From positions 295,187 to 359,186 of the forward strand of contig NZ_FOSQ01000005.1 in the NCBI RefSeq assembly GCF_900114315.1: a stretch of 64,000 bases of DNA. Direction: 5' to 3'. Position 1 is the stretch's first letter. Each line of letters begins with the position of its first letter. Below, piece by piece: positions 11,431-20,448 of this stretch. The notes beneath the pieces are model-generated. The model was not told the DNA's origin and did no database searches. It saw only the letters and a program-made list of their open reading frames with translations. The position numbers were made by a program, and so were the translations under genes. This DNA comes from Falsiroseomonas stagni DSM 19981. GTDB lineage: Bacteria; Pseudomonadota; Alphaproteobacteria; Acetobacterales; Acetobacteraceae.

Positions 11431-12938
11431 ACGCCGCCGGCTTTCCCATCCTCAGCCTTGTCACCTTCCTGCCGCTGGCGGGGGCGCTGATCATCCTCAC
11501 CGTGCGCGGTGAGGAGGAGGTCGTGGCGCGCAACGCCCGCTGGACGGCGCTCTGGACCAGCCTGATCACCTTCGCGCTGTCGCTGGTGCTCTGGGTGCGC
11601 TTCGACAGCGGCTCCGCCGATTTCCAGTTCGTGGAGCAGGCGAGCTGGCTGCCGGAATTCGGCGTCGGCTACCACATGGGCGTCGACGGCATCTCCGTGC
11701 TGTTCGTGCTGCTTTCCACCCTGCTGACGCCGCTCTGCATCCTGGCGTCGTGGGAGAGCGTGCAGTCGCGCGTCCGGGAATACATGGTCGCCTTCCTCGT
11801 GCTGGAAAGCATGATGATCGGCATGTTCTGCGCGCTGGACTTCGTGCTGTTCTACATCTTCTTCGAAGCCGTGCTGATCCCGATGTTCCTCATCATCGGC
11901 GTTTGGGGCGGTGCGCGGCGGGTCTATGCCGCCTTCAAGTTCTTCCTCTACACGCTGGCCGGCTCCGTCCTCATGCTGCTGGCCATCCTGGCGGTCTGGT
12001 ACCAGGCGGGCACGACCGACATCCCGACGCTGATGGAGACGGTCTTCTCGCCGCGCATGCAGTTCTGGCTGTTCCTGGCCTTCTTCGCCTCCTTCGCCGT
12101 GAAGGTGCCGATGTGGCCGGTGCATACCTGGCTGCCGGATGCCCATGTGGAGGCGCCGACGGCGGGCTCCGTCATCCTGGCGGGCGTGCTGCTGAAGATG
12201 GGGGCCTACGGGTTCCTCCGCTTCAGCCTGCCGCTGCTGCCGCAGGCGAGTGCCGATTTCGCGCCCTTCATCTTCGCGCTGTCCGTCATCGCGGTGATCT
12301 ACACCTCGCTGGTCGCGCTGGCGCAGGAGGACATGAAGAAGCTGATCGCCTACTCCTCGGTCGCCCATATGGGCATCGTGACGCTGGGCATCTTCACCTT
12401 CACGGCGCAGGGGCTGTCGGGCGCGCTGTTCACCATGCTGAGCCATGGCGTGGTCTCCGGCGCGCTCTTCCTCTGTGTTGGCGTGCTCTATGACCGCGTC
12501 CACAGCCGGGAGATCGCGCGCTACGGTGGCGTGGCCAAGATCATGCCGGCCTATGCGCTGGTCTTCATGCTGTTCACCATGGCCTCCGTCGCCCTGCCGG
12601 GCTTGGCGGGCTTCCCGGGCGAACTGCTGGTGATCGTGGGCGCCTTCAAGGTCAGCCCCTGGGTCGCGCTGGGCGCCTGCATGGGCATGATCCTGGGTGC
12701 GGCCTATGCGCTCTACCTCTATCGCCGGGTCGCCTTCGGCAAGATCACGCGCGACGATCTTCGCACGCTGCTCGACCTCAGCCCGCGGGAATACGCGGTC
12801 TTCGCGCCGCTGATCCTGCTGACCCTCTGGATGGGGGTCTATCCCTCCTCCTTCCTCAATTTCTTCGAGGCAAGCGTGACGGCCCTCGTGACGCGGCATG
12901 AAGCCGCGCTCGGTGCCGCCCGCCTGGCCGGGATGTGA
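11427..12938 (+). CDS. nuoM: NADH-quinone oxidoreductase subunit M
   Basis: Antiporter-like proton-pumping subunit (ND4) of the complex I membrane arm. In 503 residues it has about 14 hydrophobic helices, the broken-helix signature [20 protein letters not shown], and the essential glutamate segment [21 protein letters not shown] 11427 overlaps the nuoL stop (ATGA). Confidence 0.97.
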   Translation: MNAAGFPILSLVTFLPLAGALIILTVRGEEEVVARNARWTALWTSLITFALSLVLWVRFDSGSADFQFVEQASWLPEFGVGYHMGVDGISVLFVLLSTLLTPLCILASWESVQSRVREYMVAFLVLESMMIGMFCALDFVLFYIFFEAVLIPMFLIIGVWGGARRVYAAFKFFLYTLAGSVLMLLAILAVWYQAGTTDIPTLMETVFSPRMQFWLFLAFFASFAVKVPMWPVHTWLPDAHVEAPTAGSVILAGVLLKMGAYGFLRFSLPLLPQASADFAPFIFALSVIAVIYTSLVALAQEDMKKLIAYSSVAHMGIVTLGIFTFTAQGLSGALFTMLSHGVVSGALFLCVGVLYDRVHSREIARYGGVAKIMPAYALVFMLFTMASVALPGLAGFPGELLVIVGAFKVSPWVALGACMGMILGAAYALYLYRRVAFGKITRDDLRTLLDLSPREYAVFAPLILLTLWMGVYPSSFLNFFEASVTALVTRHEAALGAARLAGM

Positions 12939-12943
12939 GCCCG

Positions 12944-14362
12944 ATGAACTGGACCCTCGCGCTGCCGGAGATCGTCCTCGGCGTTTCCGGCCTGCTCATC
13001 CTGGCGGGTGGCGTGATCCCGAAGAAGGACACCTTCTTCCCCGTCTCCATGGCCGTCATCGGCGCCCTCGTCCTCACCGCCGCGCTGGTGCTGGGGCAGG
13101 GGGAGGGCACGGCCTTCATGGGGCAGTATGTCTCCGACGGCTTCTCCCGCTTCGCCAAGGTGCTGATCCTGCTGGGCGCGGCGCTGGCGCTCGTCCTGGC
13201 ACTCGACTTCAACACCAAGGCCGGGCTGGACCGCTTCGAATACGCGGTGCTGATGCTCTTCGCGGCGCAGGGCATGCTGGTCATGGTCTCGGCCAATGAC
13301 CTGATGAGCCTCTATATCGGGCTCGAGCTGCTGTCGCTCTCGCTCTACGTCATCGCGGCCTTCGATCGCGACAATCCCCGCAGCGCGGAGGCGGGGCTGA
13401 AGTATTTCGTGCTCGGCGCGCTGGCCTCGGGCCTTCTCCTGTACGGGTCGTCGCTGGTCTATGGCTTCGCGGGCACCACCAATTTCGACCGTCTGGCGGA
13501 TGCGCTGTCCTCCGGCCAGGTGGGCATGGGGCTCATCATCGGGCTCGTCTTCGTGCTGGCGGGTCTCTGCTTCAAGATCAGCGCCGTGCCGTTCCACATG
13601 TGGACGCCCGACGTGTACGAGGGCGCCCCGACGCCGGTGACGGCTTTCTTCGCCACCGCCCCCAAGATCGCCGCGATCGCGCTGCTGATGCGCGTGCTGG
13701 CGGGGCCCTTCGGCGATCTCTCCGCGCAGTGGCAGCAGGTGATCTGGTTCGCCGCGGCGGGGTCCATGCTGCTCGGCGCCTTCGCGGCGCTGACGCAGAA
13801 GAACATCAAGCGGCTGATGGCCTATTCCTCCATCGGCCATGTCGGCTACGCGCTCATGGGCCTGGCGGTCGCGACTGATGGCGGGTTCCGCGGCGTGCTG
13901 GTCTACATGGCGATCTACCTGGTCATGAACCTCGGCACCTTCGCGGTGCTGGTGGCGATGCGCCGCAACGGCAAGTCGCTCGAACAGGTGGATGACCTGG
14001 CGGGGCTGGGACGCACCGATCCGCAGATGGCGCTGTGGATGGCGATCTTCATGTTCTCCATGGCCGGCGTGCCGCCGATGGCAGGCTTCTTCGGCAAGCT
14101 CTACGTCTTCCTCGCCGCGGTGCAGGAAGGCTTCTGGGTGCTCGCGCTGATCGGCGTCTTCACCAGCGTGGTGGGGTCCTATTACTACCTCCGCATCATC
14201 AAGGTGATGTACTTCGATGCGGCGGCGGAACCGATGGATCCGCGCCCGGCCGGGGTCACGGTGGTGATGGCGGGGACGGGCCTGCTGACGCTGCTGTTCT
14301 TCCTGTTCCCGGCGCCGATCATCGCGGCCGCCCAGGCGGCCATCGCCGCCCTGGCGGGATGA
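12944..14362 (+). CDS. nuoN: NADH-quinone oxidoreductase subunit N
   Basis: Antiporter-like proton-pumping subunit (ND2) and last gene of the nuo operon. From ATG 12944 it has 472 residues (an in-frame GTG at 12935 overlapping the nuoM stop would add three). Signatures include NDLMSLYIGLELLSLSLYV, FHMWTPDVYEGAPTPVTAFF and FSMAGVPPMAGFFGKLYVF. All fourteen nuo subunits are therefore present and intact in canonical order. Confidence 0.95.
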   Translation: MNWTLALPEIVLGVSGLLILAGGVIPKKDTFFPVSMAVIGALVLTAALVLGQGEGTAFMGQYVSDGFSRFAKVLILLGAALALVLALDFNTKAGLDRFEYAVLMLFAAQGMLVMVSANDLMSLYIGLELLSLSLYVIAAFDRDNPRSAEAGLKYFVLGALASGLLLYGSSLVYGFAGTTNFDRLADALSSGQVGMGLIIGLVFVLAGLCFKISAVPFHMWTPDVYEGAPTPVTAFFATAPKIAAIALLMRVLAGPFGDLSAQWQQVIWFAAAGSMLLGAFAALTQKNIKRLMAYSSIGHVGYALMGLAVATDGGFRGVLVYMAIYLVMNLGTFAVLVAMRRNGKSLEQVDDLAGLGRTDPQMALWMAIFMFSMAGVPPMAGFFGKLYVFLAAVQEGFWVLALIGVFTSVVGSYYYLRIIKVMYFDAAAEPMDPRPAGVTVVMAGTGLLTLLFFLFPAPIIAAAQAAIAALAG

Positions 14363-14388
14363 CCACGGCCGTGATGGCCCGGCCACGC

Positions 14389-14418
14389 ATGGGCCAAGGC
14401 GGGATGGGCCAAGGCGGG
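14389..14418 (+). repeat. 15-bp tandem duplication between nuoN and birA
   Basis: The 15-base unit ATGGGCCAAGGCGGG occurs twice back to back (14389-14403, 14404-14418), just before the birA start. Neither embedded ATG is in the birA frame, so it does not extend the protein. It may be a recent slippage product and could add weak AGGCGGG ribosome-binding sequences. Confidence 0.8.
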
Positions 14419-14429
14419 ATGCGCGTGGC

Positions 14430-15170
14430 ATGAACCTGCCCCCGGCCGGCTGGCGGCTGCGGGTGCATGATTGCCTCGGCTCCACCACCGATCCCCTGTT
14501 GCGCCTGGCCGCGGCGGGGGAGCCGGAGGGGATCGCCATCCTCGCCCTGCGGCAGACGGCGGGGCGCGGCCGGGATGGGCGGGTCTGGGACAGCCCGGCC
14601 GGCAATCTGTATGTGTCTGCGCTGCTGCGGCCGGGCGGCCCGGCGCGCGATATCGGGCAGTGGGCGTTGCTGTCGGCGGTGGCGCTGCATGATGCGCTGT
14701 CCCCCTTCCTGCCCCCGGGGGCGAGGCTCACGGCGAAATGGCCGAACGACCTGCTGCTGGATGGCGCCAAGGTCGCCGGCATCCTGACCGACAGCGCCGC
14801 GGATCCGACCGGGCAGGTGGAGTGGATCATCTTCGGCATGGGCGCGAACCTGGCCGCTGCACCACCGGTGCCGGGCCGGGAGACTGCCTGCCTGGCGCGC
14901 GATGGCCACGCCGCGCCGGCGCCGCAGGTGGTGGCGGCCGCGCTGCTGCGCGCCATCGACTGGTGGCGCGGCGTGCTGGTGGCCGAGGGGTTCGGCGCGA
15001 TTCGGCAGGCCTGGATGGCGCGCGGGCCGGTCATGGGGCAGGCACTGGCCATGCGGGATGGCCGGGCTGGCCGCTATGCCGGGCTGGCGGATGACGGCAG
15101 CCTGCTGCTGGCCGGGGAGGGGCGGATCGTCGCCCTGTCCACTGGCGAGATCGGCGGGGAGGCGAGGTAG
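14430..15170 (+). CDS. birA: Biotin-[acetyl-CoA-carboxylase] ligase
   Basis: Activates biotin with ATP and transfers it to the lysine of biotin carboxyl carrier protein. The 246-residue protein carries the biotinyl-AMP loop GRGRDGRVW (about 45-53) and KWPNDLLLDGAKVAGIL. It lacks the N-terminal helix-turn-helix of enterobacterial BirA, so it should be a ligase only and not a repressor. Its place between nuoN and coaX is common in alphaproteobacteria. Confidence 0.92.
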   Translation: MNLPPAGWRLRVHDCLGSTTDPLLRLAAAGEPEGIAILALRQTAGRGRDGRVWDSPAGNLYVSALLRPGGPARDIGQWALLSAVALHDALSPFLPPGARLTAKWPNDLLLDGAKVAGILTDSAADPTGQVEWIIFGMGANLAAAPPVPGRETACLARDGHAAPAPQVVAAALLRAIDWWRGVLVAEGFGAIRQAWMARGPVMGQALAMRDGRAGRYAGLADDGSLLLAGEGRIVALSTGEIGGEAR

Positions 15171-15176
15171 GGACCG

Positions 15177-15992
15177 ATGCTGCTGGCTGTTGATGCGGGC
15201 AATACCAATGTCGTCTTCGCGGTGCATGACGGCACGGAATGGCGCGGGCGCTGGCGCATCCGCACGGATGCCGAACGCACCTCCGACGAATATGCGGTGT
15301 GGCTGCTGACGCTGCTGCAGCATGCCGGCCTGAAGCCGCATGACATCGAGCGCTGCGTGATCGGCACCGTCGTGCCGGCCGCGCTCTACAATTTGCGCCG
15401 CCTGTCGCGCGAATGGTTCGACTGCGAGCCGCTGATCGCGCGCGCCAGCCTGGATTGGGGCTTCGACATCCGCGTCGATGCGCCGCATGAGGTCGGTGCC
15501 GACCGGCTGCTGAACGCCCTCGCCGCGCATGAACGCTACAAGGGGCCGCTGATCGTCATCGATTTCGGCACCGCCACCACTTTCGACGTGGTGGCGAAGG
15601 ACGGCGCCTATCTCGGCGGCGTGATCGCGCCCGGCATCAACCTGTCGATCGAGGCGCTGCACCGCGCCGCGGCACGGCTGCCGCGGATCGGCATCGGGCG
15701 GCCGCAGGCGGTGGTCGGGCGGAATACGGTGGCGGCGATGCAGTCCGGCATCTATTGGGGGTATGTCGGATTGATCGAGGGGATCGTCGCGCGAATCAGG
15801 GCGGAGCAGGAGGAAGCGGTGGATGATCGCCTGAAGGTGATCGCGACCGGCGGCCTCGCCCCGCTTTTCGCCGAAGGCACCACGGTGATCGAGACGACGG
15901 ACCAGGATACGACGCTGGATGGCCTTCGCCTGTTGGCGCTGCGCAACCCCGCACCCATCTTCACGCGGACCGCGCGACGCGACGACCCCTGA
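15177..15992 (+). CDS. coaX: Type III pantothenate kinase
   Basis: Phosphorylates pantothenate in the first step of coenzyme A synthesis. The 271-residue ASKHA-fold protein has the phosphate-1 motif [14 protein letters not shown] (about 5-18), the DxGTATT motif [11 protein letters not shown] (about 127-137) and the ADR segment [12 protein letters not shown]. Type III enzymes need a monovalent cation and resist CoA feedback (family knowledge). It begins 6 bases after birA and belongs to the same unit. Confidence 0.94.
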   Translation: MLLAVDAGNTNVVFAVHDGTEWRGRWRIRTDAERTSDEYAVWLLTLLQHAGLKPHDIERCVIGTVVPAALYNLRRLSREWFDCEPLIARASLDWGFDIRVDAPHEVGADRLLNALAAHERYKGPLIVIDFGTATTFDVVAKDGAYLGGVIAPGINLSIEALHRAAARLPRIGIGRPQAVVGRNTVAAMQSGIYWGYVGLIEGIVARIRAEQEEAVDDRLKVIATGGLAPLFAEGTTVIETTDQDTTLDGLRLLALRNPAPIFTRTARRDDP

Positions 15993-15998
15993 GGCGAG

Positions 15999-16091
15999 GG
16001 CTGCCCCGATTTGACGGCGGCAGCCCCCTCGGCCCGGTCGGCGTCTCGCCCCGAGACGACGAGGAAGCGCCATCCGGCCCCGACCGAGGGG
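15999..16091 (+). promoter_or_regulatory. Structured leader upstream of rnj
   Basis: Three inverted repeats lie between coaX and rnj. GGCTGCC (15999-16005) pairs with GGCAGCC (16019-16025). CGTCTCG (16042-16048) pairs with CGAGACG (16052-16058) around CCC. A longer arm pairs CCCCTC (16025-16030) and GGTCGG (16036-16041) with CCGACC (16080-16085) and GAGGGG (16086-16091). The first and last overlap by one base and may be alternative folds. No T-tract follows, so this looks like a folded 5' UTR rather than a terminator. Confidence 0.4.
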
Positions 16092-16155
16092 TCCGGGCGG
16101 ATGCGTGCTTCCGACGATGACGACGACTGAACCGACTGAGAATTGGAAGAACAAC

Positions 16156-17796
16156 ATGACTGGAGACCTGGCCTTCATCCCGCTCGGCGGGACGGGGGAG
16201 ATCGGACTCAACTTCAACGTCTATCGCTGTGACGGGGCGCTGCTGGCAGTGGATTGCGGCCTCGGCTTCGGGGGGCCTGAGCATCCCGAGGTGGAGGTGA
16301 TGGTGCCGGACCCCGCCTGGCTGGCGGAACGGCGCGACCGGCTGCAGGGCCTGGTGATCACCCACGCGCATGAGGACCATGTGGGCGCGGTGGCGCATCT
16401 GTGGCGGCAGCTGCGCTGCCCCATCTGGTGCACGCCCTTCGTCGCCGCCGTGCTGCGGCGGAAGCTCGGTGAGGCCGGGCTCGGCCAGCAGGTACAGGTC
16501 CATGTGGTGCCGCCCGGCGGGCGGTTCGAGGTCGGCAGCTTCGACCTGGAATTCCTGCGGGTGTCCCATTCCGTGCCGGAAGCCCAGGCGCTGGCCATCC
16601 GCACGAAGTTCGGCAACGTGCTGCACACCGGCGACTGGAAGCTGGACCCGAACCCGCTGATCGGCCCACCGACGGATGAGGCCGCCTTCGCGCGCTTCGG
16701 GGCGGAAGGCGTGCTCGCCATGGTCTGCGACAGCACCAATGCGCTGGTCGAGGGCCATTCGGGCAGCGAAGCCGAGGTGCGGCGGAACATGACCGCCCTC
16801 ATCAAGGGCATCAAGCGCGGCCGCATCGCCGTGACCTGCTTCGCCACCAACCTGGCGCGAGTCGAATCGGTGGCCTTCGCCGCCCGCGCGGCGGGGCGGG
16901 AAGTGGCGCTGTTCGGCCGCAGCCTGCGGAACGCCGAAGCCGCAGCGCGGGAATGCGGCTACCTGAAGGACACGCCCCCCTTCCTGTCGGAGGAGGATGC
17001 GGAGGACATGCCGGACGACAAGCTGGTGGTGATCTGCACCGGCAGCCAGGGCGAGCCGCGCAGCGCCATGTCCAAGATTGCCGCCGACACGCATCCCCAC
17101 ATCTCGCTGGGGGAGGGCGATACCGCCATCTTCTCCTCCCGCATGATCCCGGGGAATGAACGGGCGATCCTGCGGGTGCAGGATGAACTCAGCCGCGCCG
17201 GCGTCGATGTGATGACGGCGGATGACCACATGGTCCATGTCTCCGGCCACCCGGCGCGGGATGAGCTGAAGCGGCTGTACCAGATCGTGAAGCCGAAATA
17301 CTGCGTGCCCGTGCATGGCGAATGGCGCCACATGAACGAGCACGCGAACCTGGCCGAGAGCCTGGGCGCCATCGCCCATGTGATCGAGGATGGCGACGTG
17401 CTGCGCCTGTCCCCCGGCCCGGTGGAGACGGTGGAAAGCGTGCCGGTCGGGCGGCTGGCCATCGATGGGGACAGGCTGCTGCCGCTGGATGGCGATGTGC
17501 TGGCGGCGCGCAAGAAGATGCTGATGAACGGCGTCGTGGTGGCGAGCTTCGCGGTGGATGGCGCGGGGCGCGTGCTGGGCCAGCCGCAGATCTCGGCGCC
17601 CGGCCTGTTCGACGGATTCGGGGAGGAGCCGGCGCAGATCGCGGCGGACCTGGCGCGGGCGGTCGGCGAGATGCCGAACGCGACGAAGCGGGAGGATGGG
17701 CTGCTGCGGGAAGCCGCGCGCACCGCCATCCGCAAGGCGGTCGGCCGCCGGCTGCGCAAGCGGCCGTCGGTCGAGGTGCATCTGCTGCGGGTCTGA
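16156..17796 (+). CDS. rnj: Ribonuclease J (metallo-beta-lactamase/beta-CASP)
   Basis: Exo/endoribonuclease for mRNA turnover and RNA maturation. From ATG 16156 the protein has 546 residues; the zinc motif HAHEDH starts at residue 70, and the beta-CASP domain with its late His motif VPVHGEWRH follows. ATG 16156 was chosen because GGAAGA lies 5 bases upstream and MTGDLAFIPLGGTGEIG matches the family N-terminus; in-frame ATG 16117 and GTG 16105 are alternatives. Its long upstream leader is folded (see 15999-16091). Confidence 0.93.
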   Translation: MTGDLAFIPLGGTGEIGLNFNVYRCDGALLAVDCGLGFGGPEHPEVEVMVPDPAWLAERRDRLQGLVITHAHEDHVGAVAHLWRQLRCPIWCTPFVAAVLRRKLGEAGLGQQVQVHVVPPGGRFEVGSFDLEFLRVSHSVPEAQALAIRTKFGNVLHTGDWKLDPNPLIGPPTDEAAFARFGAEGVLAMVCDSTNALVEGHSGSEAEVRRNMTALIKGIKRGRIAVTCFATNLARVESVAFAARAAGREVALFGRSLRNAEAAARECGYLKDTPPFLSEEDAEDMPDDKLVVICTGSQGEPRSAMSKIAADTHPHISLGEGDTAIFSSRMIPGNERAILRVQDELSRAGVDVMTADDHMVHVSGHPARDELKRLYQIVKPKYCVPVHGEWRHMNEHANLAESLGAIAHVIEDGDVLRLSPGPVETVESVPVGRLAIDGDRLLPLDGDVLAARKKMLMNGVVVASFAVDGAGRVLGQPQISAPGLFDGFGEEPAQIAADLARAVGEMPNATKREDGLLREAARTAIRKAVGRRLRKRPSVEVHLLRV

Positions 17797-17802
17797 GGTG
17801 CC

Positions 17803-18396
17803 GTGGCGCGGGCTGCCGAGGATGTCGAGAGACTGGAACCGGCGGACCGCGCCGCCTGGCGCGCCTGGCTGGCCGCGCACCACGCCCGGCCGGCGCCGGT
17901 CTGGCTGGTGCTGCGCAAGGGGCGTGACGCGCCCCTGACCCAGGATGCGGCGGTGGAGGAAGCGCTCTGCTTCGGCTGGATCGACAGCCTGCCGCGCAAG
18001 CTGGATGAGCAGCGCTGGATGCTGCTGGTTTCCCCCCGCAAGCCGCGGAGCCCGTGGAGCCGCGTGAACAAGGCGCGGGTGGAGCGGCTGGTGGCGGCGG
18101 GGCTGATGGCGCCGCCGGGCCTTTCGAAGGTGGCGGCGGCGCAGGCAGACGGTTCCTGGGATGTCTACGAGGCGGCCGAATCGCTTGAGGAGCCAGCCGG
18201 GCTGACCACCGCGCTGGCGGCGGTACCGGATGCCGCGGCGGCCTGGGCGCGGTTCGCGCCCTCTGCCCGCAAGGGCATCTTGTGGTGGATCGCCGCGGCC
18301 CGGACTCCCGAGACGCGGGCGAAGCGGATGGCGGAAACGGCGCGCCTGGCGGCGATGGGGCTGCGCGCAAATTTCCCGGAAAGCCGGGGGAGGTAG
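17803..18396 (+). CDS. YdeI/OmpD-associated family protein
   Basis: Cytoplasmic protein of 197 residues, resembling the YdeI family that has been linked to resistance to cationic peptides and bacteriocins in enterobacteria; its biochemistry is unknown. Family-like segments are VWLVLRKG, the CFGWIDSLPRKLDEQRW core near residue 55 and the basic stretch SRVNKARVERL. The C-terminal third contains APSARKGILWWIAAARTPETR, also typical. GTG 17803 starts 6 bases after the rnj stop. It is probably cotranscribed with rnj, but no functional link is evident. Confidence 0.75.
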   Translation: MARAAEDVERLEPADRAAWRAWLAAHHARPAPVWLVLRKGRDAPLTQDAAVEEALCFGWIDSLPRKLDEQRWMLLVSPRKPRSPWSRVNKARVERLVAAGLMAPPGLSKVAAAQADGSWDVYEAAESLEEPAGLTTALAAVPDAAAAWARFAPSARKGILWWIAAARTPETRAKRMAETARLAAMGLRANFPESRGR

Positions 18397-18402
18397 GGAA
18401 CG

Positions 18403-18711
18403 ATGGACTGGTTCACGGGGGTGGTGACCTACCTGCTGCTGTGGTGGGTCGCCCTGTTCTGCGTGCTGCCGATCGGCGCGCGGCCGCGGGATACGGAGGT
18501 TGAGGAGGGGGGCTGGCGCGGTGCGCCGTCGAATCCCCGGATCGGCATGAAGGTGGCCGGCACGACCGTCCTGGCGGGGGTGTTCTGGGTGGTCGCCTGG
18601 GGGTTGATGTCCACGGAGGTGATCAGCTTCCGGGATGGCTGGTGGGCCTATGGCGGCCCCGATCAATCGAGCCCGATCCCGGGTGTCGCGCCGGGTCGTG
18701 CACAAAATTAA
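18403..18711 (+). CDS. DUF1467 family small membrane protein
   Basis: Protein of 102 residues with two hydrophobic segments (about 5-26 and 48-70) separated by a charged loop with RPRDTEVEEGG and NPRIGMKV. It matches the DUF1467 pattern of short alphaproteobacterial membrane proteins found near proS. The function is unknown. It begins 6 bases after the YdeI-like gene and is the last gene of the birA-coaX-rnj unit before a 430-bp gap. Confidence 0.75.
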   Translation: MDWFTGVVTYLLLWWVALFCVLPIGARPRDTEVEEGGWRGAPSNPRIGMKVAGTTVLAGVFWVVAWGLMSTEVISFRDGWWAYGGPDQSSPIPGVAPGRAQN

Positions 18712-19141
18712 GGCGGCCAACCCGCCTCCCCGCGGGTGCCGCCTGTAAAACGCGCAGTTTACATATGGAAGCCTGTTTTTTGGCTTCCGATGGCGGCGTT
18801 TTCTGTTGTGCCACCTTGGTGTGCAGCGTCACATTGGGTTCCAGAGAGAGGTTGATCCTTTCTCTGCCGTGTGACTGGCGTTTCCTCCCTAAACTCGGGC
18901 GGCACCCTTGGGTGCTGCCCGTTTTTTTGTATCCCCGCTCACGGGGGCTTGGGAAGGGGTTTCTTAAGCCTCGGAGCGGTTTTTTCGCTCTTTCCTTGCG
19001 GAAAACCAGGGGGGACGCGAACATTTGTTGCTGCGGTGCAGCAAGGGGCGCCCACGAAACCACCCTCGGACCCCCTGGTGTTTCCCCGGGACGCAGGGCG
19101 GGCTAGGTAGGTGGCCCTGACCTCCGACGAGGATCCGCCCC
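18712..19141 (+). other. Structured, less GC-rich intergenic region before proS
   Basis: This 430-bp gap is visibly richer in A+T than its surroundings and no coding sequence in it was convincing. It holds, in order: a GTAAA/TTTAC arm near 18745-18762; hairpin GGAAGCC/GGCTTCC (18767-18788); a 10-bp stem (about 18842-18866) around TTGAT; a strong intrinsic terminator (18896-18928); GAGCG/CGCTC around a T-run near 18974-18990; and TTGCTGC/GCAGCAA (about 19027-19043) nested in a long arm pairing about 19000-19013 with 19071-19085. It could encode one or two small RNAs, or the last part could be the proS leader. Confidence 0.5.
18896..18928 (+). terminator. Strong intrinsic terminator
   Basis: An 11-12 bp GC-rich stem (CGGGCGGCACCC pairing with GGGTGCTGCCCG, one G-U pair) is followed directly by seven T residues (18922-18928). 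It is the clearest Rho-independent terminator in the window. It may end the birA-DUF1467 unit about 200 bases downstream of the last stop, or end a small RNA encoded from about 18740. Confidence 0.8.
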
Positions 19142-20446
19142 TTGCGCCTCTCCCGTGCCTTCCTCCCCACCCTGAAGGAAACTCCGGCGGAGGCGACGAT
19201 CGCGTCCCACCGGCTCATGCTGCGCGCGGGACTCGTGCGGCAGACCTCAGCCGGCATCTATGCCTGGCTGCCGCTGGGCTGGCGGGTGCTGCAGAAGATC
19301 GAGCAGATCGTGCGGGAGGAGCAGGACCGCGCGGGCGCGCAGGAAATCCTGATGCCGACCATCCAGTCGGCCGACCTGTGGCGCCAGTCCGGGCGGTACG
19401 ACGCCTATGGGCCGGAAATGCTGCGCCTGCGCGACCGGCATGACCGCGAATGCCTGTATGGCCCCACCAATGAGGAGATGGTGACCGACATCTTCCGGGG
19501 CTATGCGAAGAGCTATCGCGACCTGCCGCGCAACCTCTATCACATCCAGTGGAAGTTCCGGGACGAGGTGCGGCCGCGCTTCGGCGTGATGCGCGGGCGG
19601 GAATTCCTGATGAAGGACGCCTATTCCTTCGACGTCACGAAGGAAGGCGCCCAGCACAGCTATCGCCAGATGTTCCTGGCCTATCTGCGCACCTTCGCCC
19701 GGATGGGGCTGAAGGCCGTGCCGATGCGCGCGGATACGGGGCCGATCGGCGGGAACCTGTCCCATGAATTCATCGTCCTGGCCGAGACGGGCGAAAGCCA
19801 GGTCTTCGTCAGCCAGGATCTGCTGGACATGGACGCGCTGGCCTCGGCGCCGGACTACGGCGCGGACTTGGCCCCCGCCGTCGATGCCTGGACCAGCCAC
19901 TACGCCGCGACCGAGGAGATGCACGACCCCGCCGCCTGGGAACAGGTGCCGGAAGGCAAGCGCGTCTCCGCCCGGGGCATCGAGGTCGGGCACATCTTCT
20001 ATTTCGGCACCAAGTATTCCGCGTCCATGGGGCTGTCCGTGCAGGGGCCGGATGGCAAGACCGTGGTGCCGGAGATGGGCAGCTACGGCATCGGCGTTTC
20101 CCGCCTGGTGGGCGCGACGATCGAGGCGAATCACGACGAGCAGGGCATCAAGTGGCCGGACGCCGTCGCGCCCTTCAAGGCGGTGGTGATCAACCTGAAG
20201 CAGGGCGACGCGGCGTGCGATGCGCTGAGCGAGCGCATGTACGCCGCGATTCCCGACAGCCTCTATGACGACCGCAGCGAACGCGCCGGGCCGAAATTCG
20301 CCGATGCCGACCTGATGGGCCATCCCTGGCAGGTCGTGGTCGGGCCACGGGGCGCGGCCGCGGGCGTGGTGGAGCTGAAGCGCCGCGCGACGGGCGAGAA
20401 GCAGGAAGTCTCGCCCGAGGACGCGCTGGCGAAGATTCTCGGCTGA
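19142..20446 (+). CDS. proS: Prolyl-tRNA synthetase
   Basis: Class II aminoacyl-tRNA synthetase charging tRNA-Pro. The 434-residue protein is the short alphaproteobacterial form, lacking the editing insertion of the ~570-residue enterobacterial enzyme. Motif 2 is seen as [21 protein letters not shown], motif 3 as [13 protein letters not shown], and an anticodon-binding domain follows. It starts at TTG 19142: the encoded [18 protein letters not shown] fits the family N-terminus, and GAGGAT lies about 8 bases upstream. Confidence 0.95.
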   Translation: MRLSRAFLPTLKETPAEATIASHRLMLRAGLVRQTSAGIYAWLPLGWRVLQKIEQIVREEQDRAGAQEILMPTIQSADLWRQSGRYDAYGPEMLRLRDRHDRECLYGPTNEEMVTDIFRGYAKSYRDLPRNLYHIQWKFRDEVRPRFGVMRGREFLMKDAYSFDVTKEGAQHSYRQMFLAYLRTFARMGLKAVPMRADTGPIGGNLSHEFIVLAETGESQVFVSQDLLDMDALASAPDYGADLAPAVDAWTSHYAATEEMHDPAAWEQVPEGKRVSARGIEVGHIFYFGTKYSASMGLSVQGPDGKTVVPEMGSYGIGVSRLVGATIEANHDEQGIKWPDAVAPFKAVVINLKQGDAACDALSERMYAAIPDSLYDDRSERAGPKFADADLMGHPWQVVVGPRGAAAGVVELKRRATGEKQEVSPEDALAKILG

Positions 20447-20448
20447 GG

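Noticed and set aside
14035..14433. Alternative plus-strand frame overlapping the nuoN end and birA start
   Set aside because: It overlaps the well-supported nuoN reading frame and its tail is only the 15-bp tandem repeat; no independent coding evidence.
18767..18788. GGAAGCC hairpin considered as part of a 4.5S/SRP RNA
   Set aside because: The conserved SRP core GGAAGGAAGCAGCC is absent and the loop is a T-run, so an SRP RNA is not supported.
18623..19063. Long open frame on the minus strand across the DUF1467-proS gap
   Set aside because: It runs antisense to the end of the DUF1467 gene and through hairpins and the T-tract; composition is not protein-like (runs of Lys/Arg/Pro without a family) and no ribosome-binding site was seen. 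The region is better explained as structured RNA or leader.
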